Origin: Cannabis sativa
Lineage: Eukaryota; Streptophyta; Magnoliopsida; Rosales; Cannabaceae
DNA: 64,000 nt
Assembly: GCF_029168945.1 (NCBI RefSeq)
Contig: NC_083605.1
Location: 76,030,969 to 76,094,968, forward strand
Direction of reading: 5' to 3'
The notes under the pieces: model-generated
Databases searched by the model: none
The model's input: the letters and a program-made list of their open reading frames with translations, nothing else
Told to the model about the DNA's origin: nothing
Shown: piece by piece, positions 24,801 through 36,000 of the stretch
Numbering within the stretch: the first letter of the stretch is position 1
Layout of the letters: every line of letters begins with the position of its first letter
Translations under genes and position numbers: made by a program

Positions 24801-27289
24801 TAGAGATTGTGTAATCTCCTGTAACATTTGCCAAGAAGGAAATATCGAGTTCCATCTAAATCGAAAAGTAAAACACATCTTTGTCACATGCTAATCGAAA
24901 AAAGGAAAAAAAACAAAAAGAAAAGTGATCTTCGAGGATTCTTCCTCGAAGATAAGAAATAATACCCCGAGTATGAATGCATTTAAATCAACTGGTAAGA
25001 TTGATGTTGTAGCCAATGTTGTAAAATCGACATGGTGCCTGTATAGGAATCTTGTCAACTCATTCTATAAACAATCACATAATTAAGATTAGTTTTCACC
25101 TCATCCATCTCGTACTAAAATCCCATCCAGACTCAGCAGTTGATGCGACCTCGCGGTAAAACTTTTGTTTCTTAGTAAGAGATGAGATATTTGAAGCAAG
25201 TTCTTTGTCCTAATTAAGAAGCAAAATATAATTGATAACTAAATTGTTATGATTATCAGCTAAAAATAGTAATGTGAAATGAAATGACTTACAAGGGTGG
25301 AAGATTCAGGCCTGGGCTTATTCCACATTGCATAATATCGAGTTAAAGTATGATTATGAGCTTGATCACCATCATTAATGGACACTTTATGTATTCCTAA
25401 AACAACAAAACATAGGACTTAATAGAGTTAATACCCAACTGAAACTGAATACACATATATTATGTATATATTAGAATAAATTGGTATTTCGATCCTGAAC
25501 TTTGTCACTAATAAGATTGTGCCCTCCAAAATATTAGCTGCGTTAAAAATTCCTTTTCAATCATATTTTGCTTCCCGAACTTTTACCACTGCCAAATCTA
25601 TTTGTTTTAATAAAAAGGGTAGTGAAGATTCAGGAGACAAAATATGTTGTTGTAAAGGATAAAATTACTAACTATTTAACGAAAGTCCTATATTATAATA
25701 GTTCAGAGGGAATATTTACCATCAATAATAGTTTGGTACATGATCTTTTCAGGTATAAAATACATATTTATTTATTATATTATATATATATATAGTACCT
25801 GAAGTCCAGAACTTATGTTCTTTGATTAGTGCAGGGAGAGAGTTTTTAGCAAATTCTAAATCTCCAGTCCTCTTGTATATTTCAGTAACCATTGCACTAA
25901 GGAGAGGAGGCTGACTACATTGAACAAAAATTCAAACTTTTTCAGACCCCAAAAGAAAAAAATATGTATTACTCATAAAAATAAAGGATTATTTAAGTGT
26001 ATATATATATATATATACCTTCTATTAATGTAATATGTTCTGGCACCATTAAGAACATGACCATATTGTTGAAGAAGTGAAATGAGATTATTCACAATTG
26101 CTTTTGCTGTATCATACATTTTACTTGCTACTAATCCCCTGTGTATAACAAAAAATTGTTTAATTATATATAATTCTTCTTATTCCAAATTATAAATTGA
26201 TTCCTCATATCCAATTTTGAAAAAAAAAATGATTAATGTTAAACACTATGAGATGTTGTAGAGAGAAAGAGTCCTAAAGCAATAATTTTTTTTCTTTTTC
26301 ATGAAACAGTGAAACCTATATTAAGAGTAGGTTCTCTTCTACATAAATAGTTAAAAAAGATCCCATTTTTAATCTATTATGAGCTTGTTTAAGTGCTTCC
26401 AACAAATGTAAAAGAGCCATGCTTTCATAATATTTACTCCATAAAGAAAAAAAAAAAGTAATCTTTTTACACACAAATACTAGAAATAGAAAGTCACTAT
26501 TTTTAGTGTTATTTGTTAAAAAGAAATATGAAAGTGTGAACTTTTCCAAAATAACTAATAAGAATCCTAATAATTAACTAACTTAACAAAGAAGAAAGTA
26601 AACTTTTTTACACACCAATCCAAGAAAAGTCACAATTTTTAGTGTCATTTATATCAAAGTGTGAATTTTCATGAAATAAAAAAGAATGAAACTAACCTGA
26701 TTACCCAATAAGAATCCCAATAATAGACCTCTCTAAACCTTGACCCAGGAATGATTACAGGTTTAGGAAGAGGAATCAAAGTATGCAACTGAGGCTGTTT
26801 CCTCACCTCATCAGAAACTTCTCTACTCAAATTCTTCCAAAGGGAATGAATTTTCAATGCCCAACTCCTAACTTCTCCATTCTTCACCTTTGGAAGAAAC
26901 CCCTTTGGCTCAGACACAAAATCCTCTGGTTTACTACCCACCAAATCCTCCCCTGCACCCTCAAAATAACTCTCTATATACTCACTCAAATCCTTAACAG
27001 AAACTGACCCATTTGAGTATTTCACAAGCTTATCAAAACCCTTTTGGGAATAAGACAATTTGTACTTTAGGGATAAATCCACATAGAGCTTTGGGTCAAA
27101 TTTGGGGTTTTTGAAAGTGAGGAATGCTGTTTCTTGGAGGGTTTGAAGAAAGTTGAGTAAAGGGGTTGTGGGGTTTACATGTCCGGAATTGGAAATGCAT
27201 ATTGGTGATGATGATTGTGAGAGAGCCAAGATGAGAGTTGGTAGTAGTAAATAAATGAAAAGGAATGGGAATGGAATGGTGATTTCCAT
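21858..27289 (-). CDS. TRE1: Trehalase copy C (GH37), secreted type, 11 exons
   Basis: Exons: 27289-26697, 26138-26019, 25914-25799, 25396-25293, 25209-25100, 25038-24966, 24855-24688, 24607-24520, 22759-22660, 22284-22071, 21950-21858. All junctions are GT..AG and in phase, giving 592 residues. Residues 1-23 (MEITIPFPFLFIYLLLPTL...) form a clear signal peptide or anchor, as expected for an apoplastic plant trehalase. Both family signatures are kept ([26 protein letters not shown]). The likely acid is Asp341 (ESGWDFS) and the likely base Glu543 (HEKYN). Intron 8 is long (about 1.76 kb) because it holds repeat debris and an 845-bp transposon. The last three exons also end the chimeric copy B. 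No defect was seen. Confidence 0.9.
23438..23815 (+). repeat. Three tandem ~125-bp units with GGTCCGA palindromes
   Basis: Inside the 845-bp element, three consecutive units each consist of mirrored GGTCCGATGGG / CCCATCGGACC motifs, then a CT-rich tract (CTCTCTCAAATCGC), then a run of about 14-22 A (about 23546, 23670 and 23798). The motifs can pair within and between units, so the region may form cruciforms. Open frames over it are low-complexity reading of the repeat and are not taken as genes. Confidence 0.75.
23822..23955 (+). repeat. G-rich tract with G-quadruplex potential
   Basis: The plus strand has many runs of three or more G separated by short loops, for example GGGTTGGGGTTGGGGTCGG, continuing over about 130 bp. 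The C-rich complement is on the sense strand of trehalase C intron 8. The potential for quadruplex or i-motif folding follows from the spacing of the runs; it is not demonstrated. Confidence 0.6.
25480..25798. other. Half of a long-TIR MITE in intron 3 of trehalase C
   Basis: The stretch 25488-25580 (TCCTGAACTTTGTCAC..., GTTAAAAATTCC, CTTCCCGAACTTTT) resembles one arm of the element family seen complete at 53172-53573. The other arm is not clear. A (TA)n run precedes exon 3's donor site. Confidence 0.4.
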
Positions 27290-29050
27290 TGTTGGAAAGG
27301 AAAGGGATTAGGAAGAGGAATGAAGGGTTGAGGGGACATAAAAGAATAGAAAAGAACATGAATGAATGAATGAATGGTGACAAAATGCAAAGCCGGCCAT
27401 GTTGATGGGAATCAAATGGTTTTTGACATTTTTTTTATGGTATTTGGACATTTTTGCCGGTCACCATGCAAAGTCATGATTAAGTAAAACTTAGACAAGT
27501 GTTGTGTTGGTACTTTGTATTTCTCATTTGAGTATTGTGTGTCGTGTGCATTTTCATTTAATAAATATTATGAGAATTTTGTTATTTATTGAAATTTGTA
27601 GTTTGAAGAAGTTTTTAGTTCAATTGTAAATATTTATAAAATTTTAAATAATTTATAATGAAAAAAATATTTATTTATCACGTGTATAAGAAAAAATAAG
27701 TATGCATGTAACAAAATATTTAAATTTTAATTTCCATATTATAAATTATTTGATTTTTTTAAAATAATTTACAAGTGATTTTAAATAACTACAATCGTGA
27801 AAATAAATTAATTAAAATACACTTAAAGTCAAATATATGTGATTGAGTTATTCTCATTGAAATGAGTTTTTAGAATTTTTGTAATAATTTAAATAATTTA
27901 TTTGCTACTTTACTTTGTTAGAGAATAACATAATAAATAAGCTTTTTTGTTTTGTGGTACTTTTATTTTAATTACAATTTTATAAATTATGTAATTTTAA
28001 TAATGACAATCAACTAAAATAATAACCTACAATTTAATTAGAACATTTCTTTATTTGGAAACACGATAAGAATTAAAATTAAAAAAATTACTTAACTAAA
28101 ATAAAATCAGATGGAAAAGATTACAACGTCATAATTAATCTTAAGAATACCTATATTTTATTACATCTACCGTTCAGAAGATACAATAGTAGAAACTGTT
28201 ACAGCATGTTCATTCAACCTCGCATTCAACTATTGTGTAAGGTACGTAACTGCACTACTGACAACCTCTTCAGTCGCAGCGAACTTGTTATTACCAACCA
28301 TTAACAATGGTTTTATGACGAGTCATCGAAAAATAAAGAAGAATCAACAAACAAAACAAAATGAAATCATGCCACAAAGACAAGATTAAACACTCCAAAC
28401 TATGTCATAGAGATAAGACTAGAATACTAAAATCATATCAAAATAACAAGACTAATTACAATAGCAAAAATTAAATTGTAGTAGCAAAACATAATCCCAA
28501 TAAAGCCGCACCTAAGCTCAAGGAATGTTAGCGGGCCTGAAGAGAAAAAAGAAAACCTCCAAATTCTAATAATAAAAATTAAAGAACGAGAAACTTTAAT
28601 TTTTTTTCTCTTTTAATAGCTTTTATTAGTTGTTAATTGTTCTTTGTATTCTAGGCAGCTCATTTGGAGCATTTAAAGAGAGGGACACAAGTATTATTGG
28701 AACACCTTTCTATCTCATATAATATGTTTGTTTTATTAGTAACTTTAGATCTTATTAGCTGTCTAGAATCTCTTGTTCTTAATTTGTTGCATTTAGCTTC
28801 AACTATACACAAATAACACACATGATTATGACATAGAATAATAAGGAAAATACAAATACACATGATTAGGATGTTAAACTTAGATCTTGAACATTTGTAT
28901 CTTAATTAATACAGGATTTGCATTAATGATTTTAATCAAGAAGGACATGGTTTCCTTTATGAAATGTTACATTATTTTTATTTTGTTTTATTTTATTTTA
29001 TTTACTGTAAAAGTAATAGAGAGAAGTGTTTTCACATCTTAAACCAAAAT
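27290..29050. other. Intergenic DNA upstream of trehalase C
   Basis: The first ~130 bp upstream of the start codon includes a (TGAA)n-like run at about 27358-27376 and is the presumed promoter/5'UTR of copy C. The stretch at about 27590-27800 has arms resembling the palindromic repeat family of 54.4-55.1 kb. No gene or RNA was recognised in the rest. Confidence 0.45.
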
Positions 29051-29059
29051 GGTTGGGGA

Positions 29060-29235
29060 GAGAAAAAATTTTGTTTTCTTTTTTGGTACTCTCGAGAACA
29101 GATCCAGTGAAGAGTCTGGAGACAGGATAAGGCTTGTAGCTCAAAGAATTAGAGTACATGACTACAAACTACGATGTCGGGGGTTTGAATTCCTCCTCGC
29201 CCATGCCCACAACTGGCCAACAAGGGAATAAATCA
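29060..29235 (+). other. Nuclear insertion of plastid DNA (rrn5-trnR region)
   Basis: The tRNA-like sequence at 29130-29203 is recognisable as plastid trnR-ACG. Sequence before it (TACTCTCGAGAAC...GAGTCTGGAGACAGGATA) is plausibly the spacer between 5S rRNA and trnR in the plastid inverted repeat. The ends are not sharply defined. This is an organelle-derived nuclear fragment, not a gene of the nucleus. Confidence 0.65.
29130..29203 (+). pseudogene. Decayed plastid tRNA-Arg (trnR-ACG)
   Basis: The 74-base length and layout match plastid trnR-ACG as I remember it, for example TTGTAGCTCA near the 5' end, GATGTCGGGGGTT and CCTCCTCGCCCA at the 3' end. I count 11 differences, every one C to T or G to A. 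The anticodon position reads ACA instead of ACG, and stems are weakened (the first base is A, not G), so it should not function. The one-sided mutations fit deamination of methylated cytosines after transfer to the nucleus. Confidence 0.8.
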
Positions 29236-31189
29236 CAAGAAATATATTAACAATTTGTAACAATTGTGAAGCAAAATTTTATTCAATCTTGAAAATTTAT
29301 GTTTTTACAAGTTTATTTGGTAGAGTAAACAATTGTACATGTGATCATCATATGAGCTTCTTTTTAAATAAAATATAACAACAACAAAGTATATTATTAA
29401 TTCTTGTCAGCTTTTGTTAACCAATAAAAACTCGACACATGAGCTCGGGATAGTTTTTTTACCTTGAAAAGCAATTTTTATAATTGATATTTACTCCCAA
29501 AAAAATCATAAATAACAATTTTTCCATTTAAAAAAAAATATTATTGTTAAACAAAGGAAATAAATTTTCAAAAACAAAACTTTAGGGAGAGTGAAATTTG
29601 ATTCAAAAGAAAACAAAATACACAATGCAACAAAAAACCAAATAAACATTTTGAGTAGAGTGATAGAAAATAGAGATAGGAAACCAACAAAAAAAATATG
29701 CAAAAATATTTACAACTGTGTGCTACATTGCATTGAGATGACATACCAATCAACCATCATGCTATTCATACAAAATCCAAATCTAAATAAGTACAAACAC
29801 ACCGACTTGTTTTTCCCGAAAAAGATTGGCGTAAGAATGTACATTTTTCGCACAAGAATGATCCAACGAAAGAAAATCTATTCGTAGCGAGATAAGAAAT
29901 TTTCCATCTAAATAGGACATTGAGTGAAGATCGAAATAATTATTTTTGTCTTCCATCCAATTATTAAATAAGGCAAAAATTAGTAACTAATAAGTCGTCG
30001 TGATTATGCAATTCATGCTAATAAAAAGTATCTTCTTCTTCTTCTTTGAACCCTTTTTGCTAGCATTTGGAATTCAAGGTATGAGAGAAACAAAATTAGC
30101 AATGTTCTTTCTTTCTTTGATTTAAAAAAATGGAACTCTAGTATACATGTTACAAGTCTTAGGACAAGACTTTTCACGATCAAATTAAGTTCTATCTTTA
30201 TTTATTGAGTAATTTATGGTGTAATATCTAAATTTAACTTATAAATAATTAAATTTAATTTTTGATGGTAATAATATCAATTGCAAAATATACTATTAAT
30301 AAAAACTAACTAAAATAAAAATAAAAATAAAATACTAAAATAACCCTTATTAATTATTTAAAAAATTTTAACAAAATTTAAGTTAAATAATTGGAATTAT
30401 TTACTCTAATAATAATAATAATAAATGTTAAAAGATATCAGTAGTGCCTAACATCTAATCGTATATGTCAATATCGCTATTGTTCTAATTAAATATCGAA
30501 TTCTATATAATTTAATGTAATAATTTTTAAAATCGTAACCAATCACAAAAGGACTTCTCTAGAAGTACCAATAATATTTATAATAAGCTCCTCAGATATC
30601 TCTTCAGTTCCACACAAGCCAAAGAAAAAAGCTTCAGAAATTGGAACAAGTAATATAAATATATATAAATAAAATAAAAATAAAAATACAAAACATCATC
30701 AACGGAGCTCAAAACCCAATGAAAAAGTGAAAGAAAACGACGTCGTTTTTCAAAATCCACGTCAGTAAATATAAAAAACTCATTATAGCCTCTCAATTAT
30801 TTATCTTAACGCATTGTGTTTGGCCTTTTGTGTTTTATTATTATAATTATTATTACTGAATATGCATTTATTAAAAAAAAAAAACAAAAAAGAAGGTGGG
30901 TTGTGTTCAAACTTTTCCTCCACACAAGAAAAAGCCAAGGTTGAAGCTTTTTCAAGACCATGACACTAGAAAAATCATTGCCACAAAAGAAAAATCACAC
31001 ACAAAAAACCACTCTCCCCAAATCAAGACCACATTAGATTAGATTAGATTCTCATGATTTTGGACACTTTCACACAAAACCACAAAAATATACATACATT
31101 ATGATTTCCTTTCTATAATTATTAAAGGAAAATGTTTGGTGAAAGAGGGAAACAAAAGTAGAGATGAAGAAAAATACACACAAATTATC
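29236..31189. other. Gene-poor intergenic region
   Basis: AT-rich, without a convincing gene. A perfect 16-bp palindrome AAAACGACGTCGTTTT (30734-30749) contains a GACGTC core of the type bound by bZIP factors. A stretch at about 30425-30570 (GTTAAAAGATATCAGTAGTGCCTA...) looks like an old copy of the repeat also seen at 31755-31830 and 32485-32645. Short open frames here look random. Confidence 0.45.
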
Positions 31190-31199
31190 TATAGTATCG

Positions 31200-31400
31200 G
31201 TATGGGGTGCTCTTGCTCGTGCCCTAGAACCGGCCTTAGGCTAACGCGGACTAGGCCTAGATAAAAAAAACTTCTTTTAATAAATATTAATTTTTAAAAA
31301 TACCACCTATATTCTATACATAATAAGCGCCCAGGAAAACTTATTTTTCTTGAAACCCACTACAACTTATTAGGGCCGTCTGTGCCCGAAGCAACATATG
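31200..31400. repeat. Interspersed repeat with GGCC-type ends
   Basis: ACCGGCCTTAGGC...GACTAGGCCTAGA at the left, then A-rich sequence, a CATATTTCT-like tract, and ACCCACTACAACTTATTAGGGCCGTC at the right. The same order (TAGGCCTGTGTCTAGA, A-run, CATATTTCTTTCTACATAA, CCCACTAAAATTCAA, GTCGGCCC) occurs in intron 8 of trehalase copies B and C (17320-17490 and 22890-23060). It is a non-coding transposon-type repeat of uncertain class. Confidence 0.5.
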
Positions 31401-31599
31401 GCTCGATATTAAATTGCACCCGACCCAACTAGTTATCATCACGAGTTAATAACTGTAGAGAAGATTTTCCTCCAATTTGGTAGGGAAAAAATATTTGGTA
31501 GACCCTATTTTTTGAAGTGTTCCCACTTACATTGTTTCACTTCCTTATCAAATAACTCTCCCTCCTCTCCTCTCTCCACACCTAATAATATATAGCCTA

Positions 31600-33194
31600 A
31601 GCCCCACAAATTTACTATAAATATATTTATATATATAAGTTCTTATTGTACAAACTCCAAGAAGGGAAAGGGAGTCCTTGAGTGATGAGGCATTAATAAG
31701 TCAAGGATGACAACATCATCCTTTGACGGTTTAATTAAGAGGGGTAAGTAAAAGAATTGCTAAAAGGTATCACTGGTGCCTAGCACCCTTCTCGGTGTCA
31801 TATCGTTATTGGTGTAATTAAATATTGTGTCTCATATGCTCAAACAAATACTAAGCAACAAAAGAAAGAAATTAAATTGATTCAAAATTTCCCTTCCCTA
31901 TCAGTTATTGTCAAAGGTTGTAATAAAAGTAAGTAATAGAGAGGGGTCTCTCTCTGTAATTAATTTCTTACTTTTGTGTCATCATTCATCATTATTATTA
32001 TTATTAACCAAAGCTTGTTCAGAACAGAGCGTTACAAATAATAATAACAGTTTTCTCATTTATAATAATATCAGAATAGGTTATATCAGCTAGGGAAGTA
32101 AGTGTAGGGCTACATGTAACACAGCAACAAACTTCATTACTATACATTTAGCCCCATTTTTAAAGGGTACATTTTCAGGAAGACTGTGATGTGAAAAGGG
32201 CCAAAAAGTTCTTCTAAATAGGCCTAACCAAGGCTAAGCTATGGTTGGTACTAACTATATACACATAATTCAATTATTCAATGTACTATACTATACTATT
32301 GGGAGATAAATAGTATAGACCTCAATGTTAATAAAATTTTTGTCTAATTCTGTCAATACAGACTCTGTTAGTATTTTAAGTAGAGTACAATAACACAAAC
32401 TTCACTCTTCAATACTATAGATTAGCCTCGTTTAAAGGGTACATTTAAACTCTTATGATGAGAGAGAGAGTCAAATGATGGATTATGTATATGAGAAATG
32501 CTAAAAAGCACACCATCCTAGTTGTTTTATCGTCATTAGTATCATTAAGTATCGGGTCCTATGTATGAATATCGCTAACCAATTATAGGACACTACCTAC
32601 AAGTGGTACTAAGCACTACTGGTGCTCAATAATAATACTCTCTAATGTGCATATATATAGGTCTAAACAAGGCTAAGCTATGGTTGGTTGGTTTGTACTA
32701 ACTATATATACATAATCCAATTATTCAATGTACTATACTAAAGATACAATTATTAAGAGTTACTATATATACAATAATAATAAACAAATTTTGTTTATTT
32801 TTTTTATTTTTTTTCTAGAGCTATGTGGTCCATTTGTCTTTTTGGCAATAAATCCTAAAGCAGGCCACTAATATGGTTGGTTCAGAAGACAACTAACCTG
32901 GAAGTCCGGATGTTAGACCACAGAAACAGAAGCAGAAGACCACATTTGAAAGCTGAAATCCAGTTCCCTGTTTGACTGCAAAACCTCACAGTGGAGAGAG
33001 TCAGTCAATCAGTCCCCCCCTCCTCCTCATCCTCCTCCTCCTCTTCCATCAAGGCCTTTACTACATTCAACAATAATTTACTGACTTACTTCCAAAAGGG
33101 GTACTCAAACAACCTCTAGTAACTCCTAAAGATTCCTCTACATAAGGTAAATTCCTTCTCCTTTAACCACAGATACAAATAAAATACCAAATGC
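31600..33194. other. Upstream region of the DVL gene with local duplications
   Basis: A TATA-like CTATAAATATA lies at 31615-31625 and a good splice donor (GGGGTAAGTA) at about 31742. They could mark an upstream non-coding exon, but no transcript evidence is available. Two partial direct repeats are visible: CTAACCAAGGCTAAGCTATGG at 32222 recurs (with AA for CC) at 32663, each followed by TACTAACTATATA...CAATTATTCAATGTACTATACTA. GTTTAAAGGGTACATTT near 32430 echoes 32160. A MITE-like piece (32485-32645) lies between them. Confidence 0.45.
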
Positions 33195-33195
33195 A

Positions 33196-33235
33196 GAAGA
33201 AGAAGAAGAAGAAGAAGAAGAAGAAGAAGAAGAAA
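33196..33235 (+). repeat. (GAA)n microsatellite
   Basis: About 13 GAA repeats end roughly 30 bp before the DVL start codon, so they lie in its likely 5'UTR. Length variation is likely. Confidence 0.9.
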
Positions 33236-33264
33236 GGCTAATAAACCAGAAAGAAGACAAAGTT

Positions 33265-33414
33265 ATGGAGATGTCTAACTCCAACTCCAATTCTTCAGAG
33301 AAGGAAATAAAAGCTCAAACAACTAAAAGAGTTCTTAAGGAGAAGAGAGCAAGGTTGTACATTATCAAACGTTGCATTTTCATGCTGCTATGTTGGAAGG
33401 ATCGTGGAGATTGA
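33265..33414 (+). CDS. DEVIL/ROTUNDIFOLIA-like small peptide
   Basis: A 49-codon frame, ATG at 33265 and TGA at 33412-33414. The C-terminal half, [20 protein letters not shown] (residues 25-44), is the RTF domain that defines the plant DVL/ROT4 (RTFL) family; the family's usual form is very close to this. These plasma-membrane-associated peptides of 40-140 residues limit cell proliferation along the organ axis when over-expressed. The N-terminal part is Ser/Asn-rich and not conserved, as in the family. The hydrophobic stretch with Cys37, Cys43 and Trp44 is intact. The gene is intronless in its coding part and no frameshift is visible. Which member it is cannot be said without a tree. Confidence 0.9.
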   Translation: MEMSNSNSNSSEKEIKAQTTKRVLKEKRARLYIIKRCIFMLLCWKDRGD

Positions 33415-34109
33415 TACATACACACAAACACACACTCACTCACACATAATCATGGTAAAGATGATAATGCTCTTTTTGTTTAGTAATAGTTTGTCTCTCT
33501 TTTCTTAGTGGTTTATTTTTACATACTTGTAAGAAACTTTTACTATTTGTAGCACAAATCAAACTTTCTTTGTTCATTTTCTTTAATGCAATGGTTTTGA
33601 GTAATACTCTCTAACTTTGAACTCAATATATTCAAGCAAAAGTAGATAATGCCATAAAGTTTCTTGAGCATAGTTAGTACTATTGTGTCTTTAACTCATA
33701 AGCCAATCAAAATTAAGAAACACCCTGAAAATAATAATAATAATAATTTATTTAAAGCTATGAGAAGTTAATAGGGTAGGCCATGGCCTTGAGGTTAGTA
33801 ATGAACTCATAAACTTGTTCAGATATGAATAAGAACATTGTTCAAACTTGAATTGCAAAACAATATTAAGCTTATTTGAAGAAAAACATACTTTAATTAG
33901 TTATGAAAATTTTACATAATCAAAACCAACATACCCCAAAAGAAAAATTACTAATAAAGATTAAAAAAAAAATCATTTTTTTATTATTGTTATTACACAT
34001 TCACAAATATATATATATATAATAAAAGCAAATCAATTTCCCTAATTCCACAAACCCTAATCGAGTAATTAACAACTGGTTTCAGAATTGAGAAATACCG
34101 AAGACCAAT
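33415..34109. other. Intergenic space between DVL and the acidic-protein gene
   Basis: Expected to hold the 3'UTRs of the two convergent genes. AT-rich with an (AAT)n run near 33731-33748 and (AT)n near 34006-34020. No further gene was seen. Confidence 0.45.
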
Positions 34110-34391
34110 TCAAACAGGGAGCTTGGAAACGTCGTCGTTTTGGACCTGGGTCTGTTCTGTTACGGATAAAGGAGGGTTCTTTACCGAATTGGCTTCTTCT
34201 TTTTCTTCTCCGTCGTCGTCGTCTTCTTCTTCTTCGTCGTCGTCGGTGGTGACGTTGACGCAGGAGAATCGTTCGAGAGAGGAGAAGAAGGCGGAGGAGA
34301 CGGTGGAGCCGACCCAGGTGGCTACCAGATCCAGCTTCTCCTTTGCCACGATACTGTTGTTAGCGTCTTCTTCCATTGGAGAGGTTCGCAA
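34110..34391 (-). CDS. Small conserved plant protein with acidic middle region
   Basis: A 93-codon frame without introns. The segment EKLDLVATWVGSTVSSAFFSSLERFSCVNV (residues 18-48, shown only in outline: EKLDLVATWVG ... FSSLERFSCVNV) looks like a conserved block I associate with short uncharacterised plant proteins. It is followed by an acidic run (DDDEEEEDDDDGEEKEE) and a tail ending DVSKLPV. Met6 (codon at 34376-34374) is an equally good start because the conserved part begins after it. No signal peptide; the 18-28 region could be amphipathic. Biochemical role unknown. The sequence is more GC-rich than its surroundings, which supports a real gene. Confidence 0.65.
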   Translation of the reverse strand: MRTSPMEEDANNSIVAKEKLDLVATWVGSTVSSAFFSSLERFSCVNVTTDDDEEEEDDDDGEEKEEANSVKNPPLSVTEQTQVQNDDVSKLPV

Positions 34392-35780
34392 AAATCGAGA
34401 AAAGGGAATTTGAAATTGAAACCAGATAAAATGAAAGATCGAATCTTTAAGACGTGTAGAGTTTTGGGGATTGATTCGTAATTAATGTTTAATTGAGGGT
34501 TTTATTTGAAATATTAGATTGACTTAATAGTTGCAATTTGATAAGATTTGGTTTCCCCATTTACAAAAAATTTTAAATAACAATGTATATGATTATATAA
34601 AAATTTAGACTAAATTTTTTTTTTTTTTTCTAGATATTGAAATAGATAAAGTTACATTCTGATAAAATAATGGTTATGTTTATTGAGAAAAATTCAATAA
34701 TACACTCTTAAAAAAGATCGATTGATGTAATCCTATCGGTTTAGTATTCGAAATAATTTTTTAGTCAAATTTTTTCGTAAGTTATAATTATTTAAGACTT
34801 CTTGTAAAATTTTAAGAAATTTAGAGAGATTTAAAACGTTAAAAATAGAATTCAAACAGTGTGTTACATGGAGGCTTATTTTATTATATACATATGTAAA
34901 ATGGACAGTTGTTTATTTTTTGAATAACTCATATCATCAAGTATACCCATTTTGAATTTTATTACAATCAAGTAATCAGTTGCTGCCTATATATTTTGTG
35001 GTAACAAAAATATATTGTTTTAAGGTATATCAATCTACGATACGAGCCGATAACAGTTATATACCACATGTGTCTACGTTCTTGAAGGCACTCCTCTCTT
35101 TCAAGAGGATTCGCGGCATGTCAAGCTTTAGTAAGGTTCTTCGCTTTACATCGAATTAAATCACATGCTCCACCGTTTTGGTGGCCTTTATCAATTTCTT
35201 TGAGTTTCATTATTGAGAACGTTACTACTGGCAAGATACTTAATGTGTTTATTTATTTCTTTGAACTAAGATAAATATGTTTTATTTAGTTTTCTTTAAA
35301 AGGCAAATTTTGCATTATCATATTTTTTTTAATGTTTTAAATCTATTATTCGCATTATATATATTTGTTTAAAACTTATAACCAAAAATTATTAACAAAA
35401 TGAAACAATTAATAATTCAATCAGCAACAACTTTACCATGGAAGCCAAGGACGAACATATTTTTTGCATCCATTACTAAAACAAAATAATCTTATAGTAT
35501 ATACATTTGGTATTAATAATAATATCAAAATCTAATAAAAAAAATGTAAATGATATTAGCAATATTGCCATTTACAATAATAGAGTGAGAGATTGAAAAA
35601 AAATAATGAAATTAGCAATTCATATATACATGAATTGGCAAATATTTCGTTTTCTTTTTTCTTGAATATACAAAATAATAATGTAAAAAATGAATTAAAA
35701 ATACTTTTATCAACATTGCTACTTACAACAAAATACTTTTATAGTTCTTGTTTTTTTCTTTTCTCTATTAATTTCAATAA
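34392..35780. other. Intergenic, AT-rich
   Basis: The near part should contain the promoter and 5'UTR of the acidic-protein gene. A stretch near 34700-34900 (TAATCCTATCG, AAGACTTCTTGTAAAATTTTAAG, CAAACAGTGTGTTACATGG) resembles one arm of the palindromic repeats at 54.4-55.1 kb. No gene was seen. Confidence 0.45.
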
Positions 35781-35997
35781 GGGCTCGTTTGAAACGTCGT
35801 ATTAGGTCGTATTGTATTGTATTATATTGAATTATATTTTATACAATATATTTATGTAAAACTATATGTGGTATTAACTTTTTAGACACCTAAATATATA
35901 ATATTTTAATATAAATTAAAGTTTAGCATAGTATTATATAAAAATATAATATATAATCCAATACAATACGACCTAATAGAACATTTCAAACGAGCCC
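35781..35997. mobile_element. Tourist-like (PIF/Harbinger) MITE, copy 1
   Basis: 217 bp. The ends GGGCTCGTTTGAAACG and CATTTCAAACGAGCCC are inverted repeats. TAA on both sides (35778-35780 and 35998-36000) is the 3-bp target typical of PIF/Harbinger. The interior ATGTGGTATTAACTTTT...GACACCTAAATATATAATATTTTA matches copy 2 at 48135-48377. Confidence 0.85.
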
Positions 35998-36000
35998 TAA

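Noticed and set aside
31690..31730. Short hairpin GTCAAGGATGA / TCATCCTTTGAC as a possible microRNA precursor
   Set aside because: The stem is only 11-12 bp with a bulge and a small loop. No long precursor fold or known miRNA sequence was recognised.
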